A stretch of DNA of 64,000 nucleotides from Nocardia colli (GTDB lineage Bacteria > Actinomycetota > Actinomycetes > Mycobacteriales > Mycobacteriaceae). The stretch's first letter is position 1. Every line of letters starts with the position of its first letter. The stretch lies in contig NZ_VXLC01000002.1 in the NCBI RefSeq assembly GCF_008704205.1, positions 1-64,000 on the forward strand, read 5' to 3'. Both the position numbers and the translations under genes were made by a program. Of the stretch, positions 17,074 through 24,716 are shown piece by piece. The notes under the pieces were generated by a model that saw only the letters and a list, made by a program, of their open reading frames with translations, did no database searches and was not told the DNA's origin.

Positions 17074-17451
17074 GTGGCTTCCGACGAGATCGGCTTCGCA
17101 GCACCCATCCCCGTCCTGCGCATGTTCGACGTCGCGCGGGCATACGAGTTCTATCGCGACTACCTGGGTTTCACCGTCGACTGGGAGCACCGGTTCGGCG
17201 ACGACTTCCCGCTGTACGCGCAGGTCTCCCGGGGCGCGGCGGAACTACACCTCAGCGAGCACCACGGTGACGGGACCCCGGGCACAGTCGTGTGGTTGGC
17301 CGTCGCCGACGTCAAGGCGTGGTACGCCGAGCTGACGAAGAAGGAATACCGCTACGCCAAACCGGGGCCGCCCGAGGCCGGCCCGGGCGGACTCGGCTTC
17401 GAGCTGATCGATCCGTCCGGCAACACCCTGCGCTTCGCCCAGCCCGAGTAG
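17074..17451 (+). CDS. VOC-family protein (glyoxalase/bleomycin-resistance type)
   Basis: Predicted 125-residue protein of the vicinal oxygen chelate superfamily. It has two beta-alpha-beta-beta-beta modules: A-P-I-P-V-L-R-M-F-D ... F-Y-R-D-Y-L-G-F-T near residues 8-32, and V-W-L-A-V-A-D-V ... F-E-L-I-D-P-S-G-N-T-L-R-F near 70-122. An A-A-E-L-H-L-S segment provides a likely ligand. It is closest in style to bleomycin-binding proteins, which sequester rather than degrade the drug, but the ligand is unproven. The GTG at 17074 gives a typical family length. Confidence 0.82.
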   Translation: MASDEIGFAAPIPVLRMFDVARAYEFYRDYLGFTVDWEHRFGDDFPLYAQVSRGAAELHLSEHHGDGTPGTVVWLAVADVKAWYAELTKKEYRYAKPGPPEAGPGGLGFELIDPSGNTLRFAQPE

Positions 17452-17494
17452 GACCTGTGGCGGTGACCGGCGGCACGCAGTTACCGTTGGTGCT

Positions 17495-17959
17495 GTGGAC
17501 AGCACGCACGTCGCACCGGAACCGGCGGCGCACCAGCAATCAGCGCCCCCGACCAGGCAGGGTCTGCGTGGCGTAGGAGTTCCGCTGCTGGTGGCCGGCG
17601 TGGGCATCGGGATCGGCGTGCTGCTGCACGTACGCGACCCGCACGTCGAAGGCTCCTACGGTGTCTGCCCGGTCTACGCGCTGACCGGATTCTGGTGCCC
17701 CGGCTGCGGCGGCATGCGGGCGATCCACAACCTGACCGACGGCCACCTGCTGGATTCGTTGCACAGCAACCTGCTTGCGGTTCCGCTGGTGCTCGCGTTC
17801 GTCCTGTGGATAACCGACTGGACCCTGCGCGCCTGGCGCGGTCAGCGGATGCGCCTGCCGTCGATCAGCCGCGCCACGATGTGGACCTTCTTCGCGCTGC
17901 TGACCGTCTACACCGTGCTGCGCAACACCCCGTGGGGAACCTGGCTCGCCCCGGTGTGA
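17495..17959 (+). CDS. DUF2752 membrane protein
   Basis: Predicted 154-residue membrane protein of the DUF2752 family. Three hydrophobic segments lie at about residues 28-45, 92-108 and 128-143. The family hallmark C-P-x-x-x-L-T-G-F-W-C-P-G-C-G-G-M-R-A motif is near residues 58-76; its cysteines could bind metal or form disulfides. Function is unknown in the family. The start is the GTG at 17495, which leaves a Pro/Ala-rich cytoplasmic N-terminus. It follows the VOC gene by 43 nt on the same strand. Confidence 0.85.
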   Translation: MDSTHVAPEPAAHQQSAPPTRQGLRGVGVPLLVAGVGIGIGVLLHVRDPHVEGSYGVCPVYALTGFWCPGCGGMRAIHNLTDGHLLDSLHSNLLAVPLVLAFVLWITDWTLRAWRGQRMRLPSISRATMWTFFALLTVYTVLRNTPWGTWLAPV

Positions 17960-18014
17960 TCAGGCCCGGCGTGCCGAGACGATTCCGCCGCCGCGAACCG
18001 GGCAAGCTGCACCC

Positions 18015-18203
18015 ATGAGCGATTCCTTGAAGGACCGGGTCCGCGCGAAGCTACTGCGCCAGCTCGCGGAGGATGGTGTGCCGGACACCGAACACGACGA
18101 CACCCGTCAGCTCTCGGTCGAATCCGATCTCGAGGCGCTCAACAGCGTCCCCGACGACGACCCCCTCGTCGAAGAACTCGCGTCGCGCTACCTGGTGTTC
18201 TGA
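18015..18203 (+). CDS. Small acidic hypothetical protein, 62 residues
   Basis: Soluble, acidic, predicted mostly helical (S-L-K-D-R-V-R-A-K-L-L-R-Q-L near the start). No family recognised. Start ATG at 18015. The stop is one base away from the stop of the convergent M1 peptidase gene, which supports both ends. Confidence 0.6.
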   Translation: MSDSLKDRVRAKLLRQLAEDGVPDTEHDDTRQLSVESDLEALNSVPDDDPLVEELASRYLVF

Positions 18204-18204
18204 C

Positions 18205-19539
18205 CTACGCCGCGGACGGCGGGAGTTGCGGCAGCGGCTTGCCGACCAGCCAGCTGTCCCACAGCGGCCGCAACGGAATCCGGCTGTAATGCCCGGCCAG
18301 ATCGGTGAACTCCTCGGTACTCACCGAGCCGTGCCGGTAGCGAATCGTCCACTCCCGCAACAGATCGTAGAAACCCAGATCGCCCAGCTCCAGGCGCAAC
18401 GCGTGCAACGTGAGCGCACCGCGCTTGTACACCCGATCGTCGAACATGTGCTGCGGGCCCGGGTCGCCGACCGCGATGTCCTGCGGCTGCCTGGACAGAT
18501 TGTGCCGGGCCGCGCGGGCCAGCTGATCGGCCGTCGGCCCGCCCGCCTCCTCGGACCAGATCCACTCGGCGTAACAGGCGAAGCCCTCGTGTAGCCAGAT
18601 GTCGCGCCACTGCCGGATGGTCAGGCTGTTGCCGAACCACTGGTGTGCCAGCTCGTGCGCGACCAGTCGTTCGGCGCCGCGCCTGCCGTCGCAGTGGTTG
18701 GCGCCGAAGATGGAGATGCCCTGCGCCTCGATCGGGATCTCCAGCTCGTCGTCGGTGACGACCACGGTGTAGCCCTCGAACGGGTACGGCCCGAACCGCT
18801 CGCTGAAGACCTCCATCATCTGCGGCTGCCGGGCGAAGTCGTGTTCGAAGTTGGCGCGCAACCGGACCGGGGCCACGGCGTGCATGGGCACCGAGTTGGC
18901 CGGGGACACGATGCGGTGCTTCTGATACGGCCCGATCTGGATGGTCGCCAGATAGGTCGCCATCGGTTCGGCCTGTTCGTACACCCAGGTGGTCTGGCTG
19001 GCCTTGACCTGCTTGCGCAGCAGTGTGCCGTTGGCCAGCGCGTAGTACGGACTGTCGGTGGTGATCGAAATCCGGTAGCTGGCTTTGGAACTCGGATGGT
19101 CGTCGCACGGGAACCAGGACGCCGCGCCGTTCGGCTGGCTGGCCACCAGCGCGCCCTCGGTGAGTTCCTCCCAGCCGACCGCGCCCCACGGTCCGCGCAC
19201 CGGGCGCGGGATGCCGCCGTACTGCACGACCAGCGAGAGCACGCCGCCCGCCGGAATCCGCTGCTGTGGGGTGATCACCAATTTGCCGCGCTGGTGGGTG
19301 TATTTCGCGGCCTTGGCGCCGTTGACGAACACCTTGGCCACGGTGAGCGCCTGGGACAGATCGAGCGCGAAGCGCGGCTGCACGGCGGTGGTCACCGCGG
19401 TGATCTCGGCGCGACCGGCCAGCCGGTTGCCGGTGACCTTGTAGGTGAGGTCGAGCTCGTACCGCGATACCCGGTAGCCCCGATTTCCGTTCTGCGGCAG
19501 GTATTCGTCGATCGGCGCTTCGTAGAACTTCCCCGGCAT
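18205..19539 (-). CDS. Small M1-family zinc aminopeptidase, coupled to the Pls-type NRPS
   Basis: Predicted 444-residue zinc metallopeptidase. The motif H-E-L-A-H (about residues 292-296) is followed after 18 residues by the third ligand in W-L-H-E-G-F-A. The canonical G-x-M-E-N is replaced by an E-A-Q-G-type segment (P-I-E-A-Q-G-I-S-I-F-G), as in a subgroup of short actinobacterial M1 proteins. No signal peptide is evident. The ATG at 19539 overlaps the stop of the upstream NRPS gene (TGATG), indicating translational coupling. Small M1 enzymes are known epsilon-poly-L-lysine-degrading aminopeptidases in Streptomyces albulus, so a role in trimming or detoxifying the polymer is inferred. Confidence 0.82.
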   Translation of the reverse strand: MPGKFYEAPIDEYLPQNGNRGYRVSRYELDLTYKVTGNRLAGRAEITAVTTAVQPRFALDLSQALTVAKVFVNGAKAAKYTHQRGKLVITPQQRIPAGGVLSLVVQYGGIPRPVRGPWGAVGWEELTEGALVASQPNGAASWFPCDDHPSSKASYRISITTDSPYYALANGTLLRKQVKASQTTWVYEQAEPMATYLATIQIGPYQKHRIVSPANSVPMHAVAPVRLRANFEHDFARQPQMMEVFSERFGPYPFEGYTVVVTDDELEIPIEAQGISIFGANHCDGRRGAERLVAHELAHQWFGNSLTIRQWRDIWLHEGFACYAEWIWSEEAGGPTADQLARAARHNLSRQPQDIAVGDPGPQHMFDDRVYKRGALTLHALRLELGDLGFYDLLREWTIRYRHGSVSTEEFTDLAGHYSRIPLRPLWDSWLVGKPLPQLPPSAA

Positions 19540-22500
19540 CAGCGGGCCGCTCCCGGGTCGCCTCCGAACCAAGGCGCGATCGGGTTGCCCCACCAGCGAG
19601 TGGACGGGGGAACGGTGTCGCCGCGCATCACCAGCGAGGCGGGGCCGATGGTCGCGCCCTCGCCGATGGTCGAGGCGGGCAGGGCGACGCAGTGCGGGCC
19701 GAGGGTGGCGCCGGCCCCGAGGGTGACCGTGTCCATGGACATGATGCGGTCGTGGAACAGATGGGTCTGCACGACGCAGCCGCGTTCCACGGTCGCGCCG
19801 TCACCGAGTGTCACCAGGTCCGCCTCCGGTAGCCAATAGGACTCGCACCATACCCCGCGGCCGATCTTGGCACCGAGTCCGCGAAGCCACAGGTTCAGCA
19901 CCGGAGTACCCGTCGCGGCGCGCGCGAACCACGGCGCGGCAACGGTTTCCACGAAGGTGTCGGAGACCTCGTTGCGCCAGACGAACGAGCTCCACAGCGG
20001 ATGTTCCTCGGCGCCGATCCGGCCGACCAGCAGCCACTTCGCGGCCACCGAGCTCGCGCCCGCGATCGCGCCGGCGGCCAGCAGCACCACACCGCTGAGC
20101 AGCGCGGCGGGCAGGTGACCGAGGCTCTGCGCGAGCCAGGCGAGGGTGAACAGCACACCCAGCCCGATGGCGAAGGTGACCAGCACCGGGAACAGGCGGC
20201 AGGTCTCGACGACGGCGCGGGCGATCCGCAGCTTCGGCGGCGGATCGAAAGTGCGTGCGGTGTCCGAGCTTTCCGGCGCGCGGCGCAATCGGACCGGCGG
20301 GCTGCCCAGCCAGGACGAGCCCGCCTTGGACTTGGACGGCGCGGCCGAAAGGACCGCGACCAGACCGTTTTTCGGCACCCGGCGACCGGGCGCGGTCATG
20401 CCCGAGTTGCCGAGGAACGCGCGCTTGCCGACCTTCGCCTCGCCGATGCGCAGCCAGCCGCCGCCGAGTTCGTAGCTGGCGATCATGGTGTCGTCGGCCA
20501 GGAACGCGCCGTCGGCCACGGTGGTGAACTTGGGCAGCAGCAGCACGGTCGACGCCTCGACGCCCTGGCCGATCTTCGCGCCGAGCAGGCGCAGCCAGAT
20601 CGGCGTCAGCAGGCTCGCGTACAGCGGGAACAGGAAGGTGCGCGCGGAATCGAGCAGGCGCTCGGTGGACCAGACCTGCCATCCCGTCCGGCTGCGCACG
20701 GGGTGATAACCCTCGCGCAACCGGAAGCTGAGCAGCCGCACCAGGATGATGGTGATCGCCGCGTAGACCGCGAGACTGAGCAGCGTCGCGACCGGCAGGA
20801 TCGCGAACGCGCGGCCCAAACCGCCCGCGAGCGTGCGGGTATCGCGGATGAACCAGGCGATGAACAGCCCGCCCGCGCCGAGCCCGAGGATGGGCACCGC
20901 GGCCAGCGCCATCGAGGTGACGCCGAAGATCGCCACCCAGTGCGCCGCCCGGTCGGGCGTGTGCCCGGGCCAGCGGTGCTGTGCCTTACCGATTTTCGCG
21001 GCGGGCGAGCCCGCCCACTCCTGCTCGGCCTTGACCTTGCCTGCGACCGCGGAGCCGGGGGCGACCTCGGCGTTCTTGCCGATCCTGGTGCCGGGCAACA
21101 GGATCGAGCGGGAGCCGACCACCGCGCCCGGTCCGACGGTGACCGGGCCGATGTGCACGACGTCGCCGTCGATCCAGTAACCGGACAGGTCCACCTCGGG
21201 TTCCACGCTGCACCCGTCGCCCAGTTCGAGCATGCCGGTCACCGGCGGCAGCGTGTGCAGGTCGACGCCCTTGCCGATCTTCGCGCCGAGCGCCCGGGCG
21301 AACGGCACCATCCACGGTGCGCCGGAAAGGTTTTCGGCACCGCTGGCCTCGGACAGGCGCACCGCGGCCCACAGCCGCAGGTGCACCGCGCCGCCGCGCG
21401 GATACCGGCCGGGTTCGACCCCGCGCAGCAGCACCCGGGCACCGGCCACGCAGATCGCCATCCGGCCGGGCGGGGAGATGAAGAGCAGGAACGCCGCCAG
21501 GGTCCACCACCAGGACAGGTGCGGCAGCCACGGCAGCGAGCCGGACCAGCCCGCGACATTGCCGACGATCGCCAGCCAGGTGAGCCATTGCAGGCCGGTG
21601 AGCGTGGTGAGCGGGATGGTGGCGAGGACCTGCGTCCACTGTGCGCGTCGCGGCGTCGGTTGTACGACGCGTTCCTCGACGGCGACGGCCGGTGTGCTCT
21701 GCTCCAGCAGTTCCACCAGCGCGCCGAGGCGGGGATGGTCGTAGAGGTCGGCGACGGTGATCTGCGGATAACGCGCACGCAGCGCGGTGACCATCTGGGC
21801 CGCCGAGAGCGAGCCGCCGCCCAGGTCGAAGAAGTCGGCGTCGAGATCGGTGACCTCGCCGCCAAGCACCGAATCCCACAGCTGCGCAACCCATTGCGCG
21901 GTGCCGGTGAGATCGTTGTCGTTGTCGTCCTCGGTGCTGTTCGGCAGCGGCCACGGCAGCGCGTTGCGGTCGACCTTGCCCGAGGTGCGGGTGGGCAGTT
22001 CGTCGACGATCGCGAGCCGGGGGACCAGCGGGGACGGAAGTTGTTCGGCGAGTTGGGCTCTGGCCGCCTTGGTATCGAAGTCGGGGCCCGGTCCGGTGAG
22101 GTAGCCGACCAGGATCTTGTTGCCCGCCTTGGTCGTTCGGATCGCGGCGGCCGCGCCGGTGACGCCGGGCAGGTGTTGCAGCGCGTTGTCGATCTCGCCG
22201 AGTTCGATGCGGCGGCCGCCGAGCTTGATCTGGTCGTCGGCGCGGCCGAGGAACACCAGGCCGGCGCTGTCGTTGCGGACCAGATCGCCGCTGCGATAGG
22301 CGCGCTCCCAGCCGACCGAGGGCAGCGGCGCGTACTTCTCCGCGTCCTTCGCCGGATCGAGGTAGCGGGCCAGGCCGACGCCGCCGATCACCAGTTCGCC
22401 GGATTCGCCCTCGCCCACCGGGTTTCCGGCCGCGTCGATCACCACCAGGTCCCAGCCGTCGAGCGGCAGGCCGATCCGGATCGGCCAGGAGCCGTCCAGC

Positions 22501-23456
22501 AGCGCGGCGCAGGCGACGACCGTTGCCTCGGTGGGGCCGTAGGTATTCCAGACCTCGCGATCCGTATCCCCGTTTCCGGCAAGGCGTTCCGCGAGTTCCG
22601 GCGGCACCGCCTCACCGCCGAAGATCAGCAGCCGGACCGCGTCCAGCGCCTCGGCGGGCCAGGTCGCGGCCAGCGTCGGCACGGTGGACACGATGCTGAT
22701 CTCCCGGCGGACCAGCCAGGGGCCGAGGTCGGCGCCGGTGCGCACCAGGTCACGCGGGGCGGGGACCAGGCAGGCGCCGTTGCGCCAGGCCAGCCACATC
22801 TCCTCGCAGGAGGCGTCGAAGGCGACCGAGAGCCCGGCCAGCACCCGGTCGCCCGGGCCGATCGGGGCGTTCGGCAGGAACAGATTGGCCTCGGCGTCCA
22901 CGAACGCGGCGGCGTTGCGATGAGTCACCGCAACACCTTTCGGCGTTCCGGTGGAGCCGGAGGTGAAGATGATCCAGGCGTCGTCGGCGGGGGTCGGCAG
23001 CGTACTCTTGCTCGCGTCGGCCGGGTTGTCCGCGGTGGCCCGGATGCCCGCCGGTGTCGTCTCGATGCCCGCGCCGGTGACGATCGCGGTGACCTGCGCC
23101 TCGCCGAAGACCAGCTGGGCTCGTTCGTCCGGGTCGTCGGCGTCGACCGGCACATACGCCGCGCCCGCGTACAGGACGGCGAGGATGGTCAGGTAGAGCT
23201 CCCGCGAGCCGGACGGCATCCGCACGCCGACCCGGTCGCCCGGCCGCACGCCCGCGTTGGCGAGCCGGGCCATGGTCTTCTCGATCTCGACGACGAGTTC
23301 GAGGTAGCTGAGCACCACCTGGCCGTCGTCGATGGCGGGGGCGTCGGGGTGGGTCAGCGCGGTCGCGGTCAGGATGTCGACGAGGGTCCGGGCCGGTGGC
23401 GTGTGCGCGGTCCGGAGCAGGGGATCAACCGTCGCATCAACCTGTGGTTGGAGCAT
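19539..23456 (-). CDS. Pls/PosA-family single-module NRPS (candidate poly(basic amino acid) synthetase)
   Basis: Predicted 1305-residue membrane NRPS, close to the ~1319 residues of S. albulus epsilon-poly-lysine synthetase. The adenylation domain (about 1-495) has T-S-G-S-T-G-T-P-K-G, Y-G-P-T-E-A-T and Y-R-S-G-D-L; its catalytic Lys in S-G-K-V-D-R-N-A-L is near 492. The thiolation domain has F-F-D-L-G-G-G-S with the pantetheinyl Ser near 549. The C-terminal ~690 residues hold about six membrane helices alternating with three tandem domains with hexapeptide-like repeats (I-G-P-V-T-V-G-P-G-A). There is no condensation or thioesterase domain. The pocket residues read D-A-E-S-I-G-T-V-V-K, a lysine-like code. 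The ATG at 23456 is chosen because GGAGGTG precedes it; upstream ATGs exist. Confidence 0.9.
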   Translation of the reverse strand: MLQPQVDATVDPLLRTAHTPPARTLVDILTATALTHPDAPAIDDGQVVLSYLELVVEIEKTMARLANAGVRPGDRVGVRMPSGSRELYLTILAVLYAGAAYVPVDADDPDERAQLVFGEAQVTAIVTGAGIETTPAGIRATADNPADASKSTLPTPADDAWIIFTSGSTGTPKGVAVTHRNAAAFVDAEANLFLPNAPIGPGDRVLAGLSVAFDASCEEMWLAWRNGACLVPAPRDLVRTGADLGPWLVRREISIVSTVPTLAATWPAEALDAVRLLIFGGEAVPPELAERLAGNGDTDREVWNTYGPTEATVVACAALLDGSWPIRIGLPLDGWDLVVIDAAGNPVGEGESGELVIGGVGLARYLDPAKDAEKYAPLPSVGWERAYRSGDLVRNDSAGLVFLGRADDQIKLGGRRIELGEIDNALQHLPGVTGAAAAIRTTKAGNKILVGYLTGPGPDFDTKAARAQLAEQLPSPLVPRLAIVDELPTRTSGKVDRNALPWPLPNSTEDDNDNDLTGTAQWVAQLWDSVLGGEVTDLDADFFDLGGGSLSAAQMVTALRARYPQITVADLYDHPRLGALVELLEQSTPAVAVEERVVQPTPRRAQWTQVLATIPLTTLTGLQWLTWLAIVGNVAGWSGSLPWLPHLSWWWTLAAFLLFISPPGRMAICVAGARVLLRGVEPGRYPRGGAVHLRLWAAVRLSEASGAENLSGAPWMVPFARALGAKIGKGVDLHTLPPVTGMLELGDGCSVEPEVDLSGYWIDGDVVHIGPVTVGPGAVVGSRSILLPGTRIGKNAEVAPGSAVAGKVKAEQEWAGSPAAKIGKAQHRWPGHTPDRAAHWVAIFGVTSMALAAVPILGLGAGGLFIAWFIRDTRTLAGGLGRAFAILPVATLLSLAVYAAITIILVRLLSFRLREGYHPVRSRTGWQVWSTERLLDSARTFLFPLYASLLTPIWLRLLGAKIGQGVEASTVLLLPKFTTVADGAFLADDTMIASYELGGGWLRIGEAKVGKRAFLGNSGMTAPGRRVPKNGLVAVLSAAPSKSKAGSSWLGSPPVRLRRAPESSDTARTFDPPPKLRIARAVVETCRLFPVLVTFAIGLGVLFTLAWLAQSLGHLPAALLSGVVLLAAGAIAGASSVAAKWLLVGRIGAEEHPLWSSFVWRNEVSDTFVETVAAPWFARAATGTPVLNLWLRGLGAKIGRGVWCESYWLPEADLVTLGDGATVERGCVVQTHLFHDRIMSMDTVTLGAGATLGPHCVALPASTIGEGATIGPASLVMRGDTVPPSTRWWGNPIAPWFGGDPGAAR

Positions 23457-23796
23457 GACGCCCTGCCCACCTCCCATTCGACCTGCCTCGCACTTCCCTG
23501 ATGTTGTTTGTGTCATAGCTGGGTTACCAGTTGGCAAACACTGTGGTGACCAGTTGTCCACGGTACTCGGGGTTGTCGACGTTTGTTGTTCACCGGCGCG
23601 GTTGCCTACGGCTCGACGGCAGGCCGGGTTGTTGCAGGTCGTGGCGATTTCTGCCGGGCACGCCGAAGCAATGCCTGGTGGACGGGCCGCGCGGCGGGTT
23701 CGCCGGGCGGTCGCTGCGCCGGTCCGGTCAGCGCGGTGTGATTCCCCACATGAGCTTGGTGATCTTGCAGCTCAGGGCGTTTCGGGGCGGATCGGC
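23457..23796. other. Promoter region upstream of the Pls-type NRPS gene, no gene seen
   Basis: About 340 nt between the NRPS start and the end of the LysE-type gene. No credible ORF. It contains the two phased 12-nt repeats annotated at 23522-23555, so the NRPS-peptidase pair probably has its own promoter here. Confidence 0.55.
23522..23555. promoter_or_regulatory. Phased direct repeats upstream of the NRPS gene
   Basis: GGTTACCAGTTG at 23522-23533 and GGTGACCAGTTG at 23544-23555: 11 of 12 positions identical, 22 nt apart (two helical turns), 66-99 nt upstream of the NRPS start. Each contains the small palindrome GGTNACC. This is a candidate activator or repressor site. Confidence 0.45.
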
Positions 23797-24444
23797 TCAG
23801 GCCGCGGAGGCGGCGGTGCCGAGGCCGAGGGTGGCCAGGATGGCGGCGCTGATCTGTTCGAGCCGATCCCGGAGCTTCGGGCGGCGCAGCAGCGCGACCG
23901 CGCGGGAGGCCGCCAGGGCCAGGAGCACCATCGCTACCGCGGCGATCGACGATTCGACCGCGCCGAGCGCGAGCGTGTTGGCGAAGGTGACCTCGGTCAG
24001 GAACTGGGGCAGCACGGCGAGGTAGAACAGGCCGACCTTCGGGTTGAACATGCACGAGACGACGCCCGCGGTGAACGCCGAGCGAACCGAGGTGCGGGTG
24101 CCGCGCGCGGCGGCCGGCAGGTCCTCGGCGGCGCCGGATTCCCGGGCCGCCCGGCGCTGCCGCCGCTGATCGAGCAGCGCGCGAATACCCAAGTACACCA
24201 AGTAGATTCCGCCGATCAGCTTCAGCATGCGGTACGCGGTGGCGGACTGCTCCAGCAGCGCGGCGACACCCGCGGCGACCACCACCGCCCACAGGATCCC
24301 GCCCAGCGCCGACCCGATCGCGGCGGCGATCCCCGGTCGCGCGTCCACCAGCGAGAACCGCAGCACGAGGAACGAATCCGGCCCCGGCGTCAGCGCCAGC
24401 AGGACGCACAGGCCGATGAAGCTGATCAGCAGCGAAAGTGACAC
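23797..24444 (-). CDS. LysE/RhtB-family amino-acid exporter
   Basis: Predicted 215-residue inner-membrane exporter with about five or six helices. Diagnostic features are A-L-T-P-G-P-D-S-F-L-V-L near residue 18, G-S-A-L-G-G-I-L-W near 42, L-I-G-G-I-Y-L-V-Y-L-G near 75 and F-x-A-G-V-V-S-C-M-F-N-P-K near 125. The family exports lysine, threonine, homoserine or related compounds. It lies upstream of and on the same strand as the Pls-type NRPS, 340 nt away, so a functional link to lysine handling is possible but not shown. The start is GTG at 24444, with a weak ribosome-binding site. It is divergent from the SAM-riboswitch-controlled gene. Confidence 0.85.
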   Translation of the reverse strand: MSLSLLISFIGLCVLLALTPGPDSFLVLRFSLVDARPGIAAAIGSALGGILWAVVVAAGVAALLEQSATAYRMLKLIGGIYLVYLGIRALLDQRRQRRAARESGAAEDLPAAARGTRTSVRSAFTAGVVSCMFNPKVGLFYLAVLPQFLTEVTFANTLALGAVESSIAAVAMVLLALAASRAVALLRRPKLRDRLEQISAAILATLGLGTAASAA

Positions 24445-24519
24445 CCCACGAATGTGAACCCATGCCGGGCGAATTGGCAACGGCTTTATCGACCGCCGAC
24501 ACACGCGACGAAGTCATGG

Positions 24520-24549
24520 TTGACAGCGCGGGGGACCGTCTGCCAATCT
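24520..24549 (+). promoter_or_regulatory. Candidate promoter of the riboswitch transcript
   Basis: A consensus -35 TTGACA lies at 24520-24525, with a weak -10 (CAATCT, 24544-24549) after an 18-nt spacer, placing the start of transcription just before the riboswitch. Confidence 0.45.
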
Positions 24550-24556
24550 CGGTTCA

Positions 24557-24671
24557 GGTCATGAGTACCAGCGTTCAGCCCCGGCTTGCTGGTCGGCAAC
24601 CCTCCTCCGCGGTGGGGTGCTCCGGGTGACGACCAGGCCGACGCCCGACCGGGTGCGGCAAGCGCGGACTC
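24557..24671 (+). promoter_or_regulatory. SAM-IV riboswitch
   Basis: The leader matches the actinobacterial SAM-IV consensus almost base for base. Landmarks in order are GGTCATGAGTRCCAGCG at 24557, CAGCCCCGGCTTGCTGG at 24576-24592, CGGCAACCCTCC at 24594, GCGGTGGGGTG at 24609, CCGGGTGACGACCAGG closing P1 at 24622, a P5 hairpin, and GGCAAGCGCGGACTC forming the 3' pseudoknot at 24657-24671. It lies about 45 nt upstream of the cysteine-desulfurase-like gene. SAM binding should lower its expression; the mechanism (probably translational) is inferred. Confidence 0.88.
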
Positions 24672-24716
24672 GACGAATCTCTTGATCCCGGGTCCCAGAG
24701 CCGACGGGAATTCGTG

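Noticed and set aside
20001..23501. A very long open frame antisense to the Pls-type NRPS gene
   Set aside because: High-GC codon bias makes antisense frames open; the product is Arg/Gly/Gln-rich with no recognisable domain, while the minus strand encodes clear NRPS motifs.
24557..24671. Reading the leader as a SAM-I (S-box) riboswitch
   Set aside because: It shares the SAM core, but the arrangement with the 3' GGCAAGCGCGG pseudoknot segment and the actinobacterial context fits SAM-IV better.
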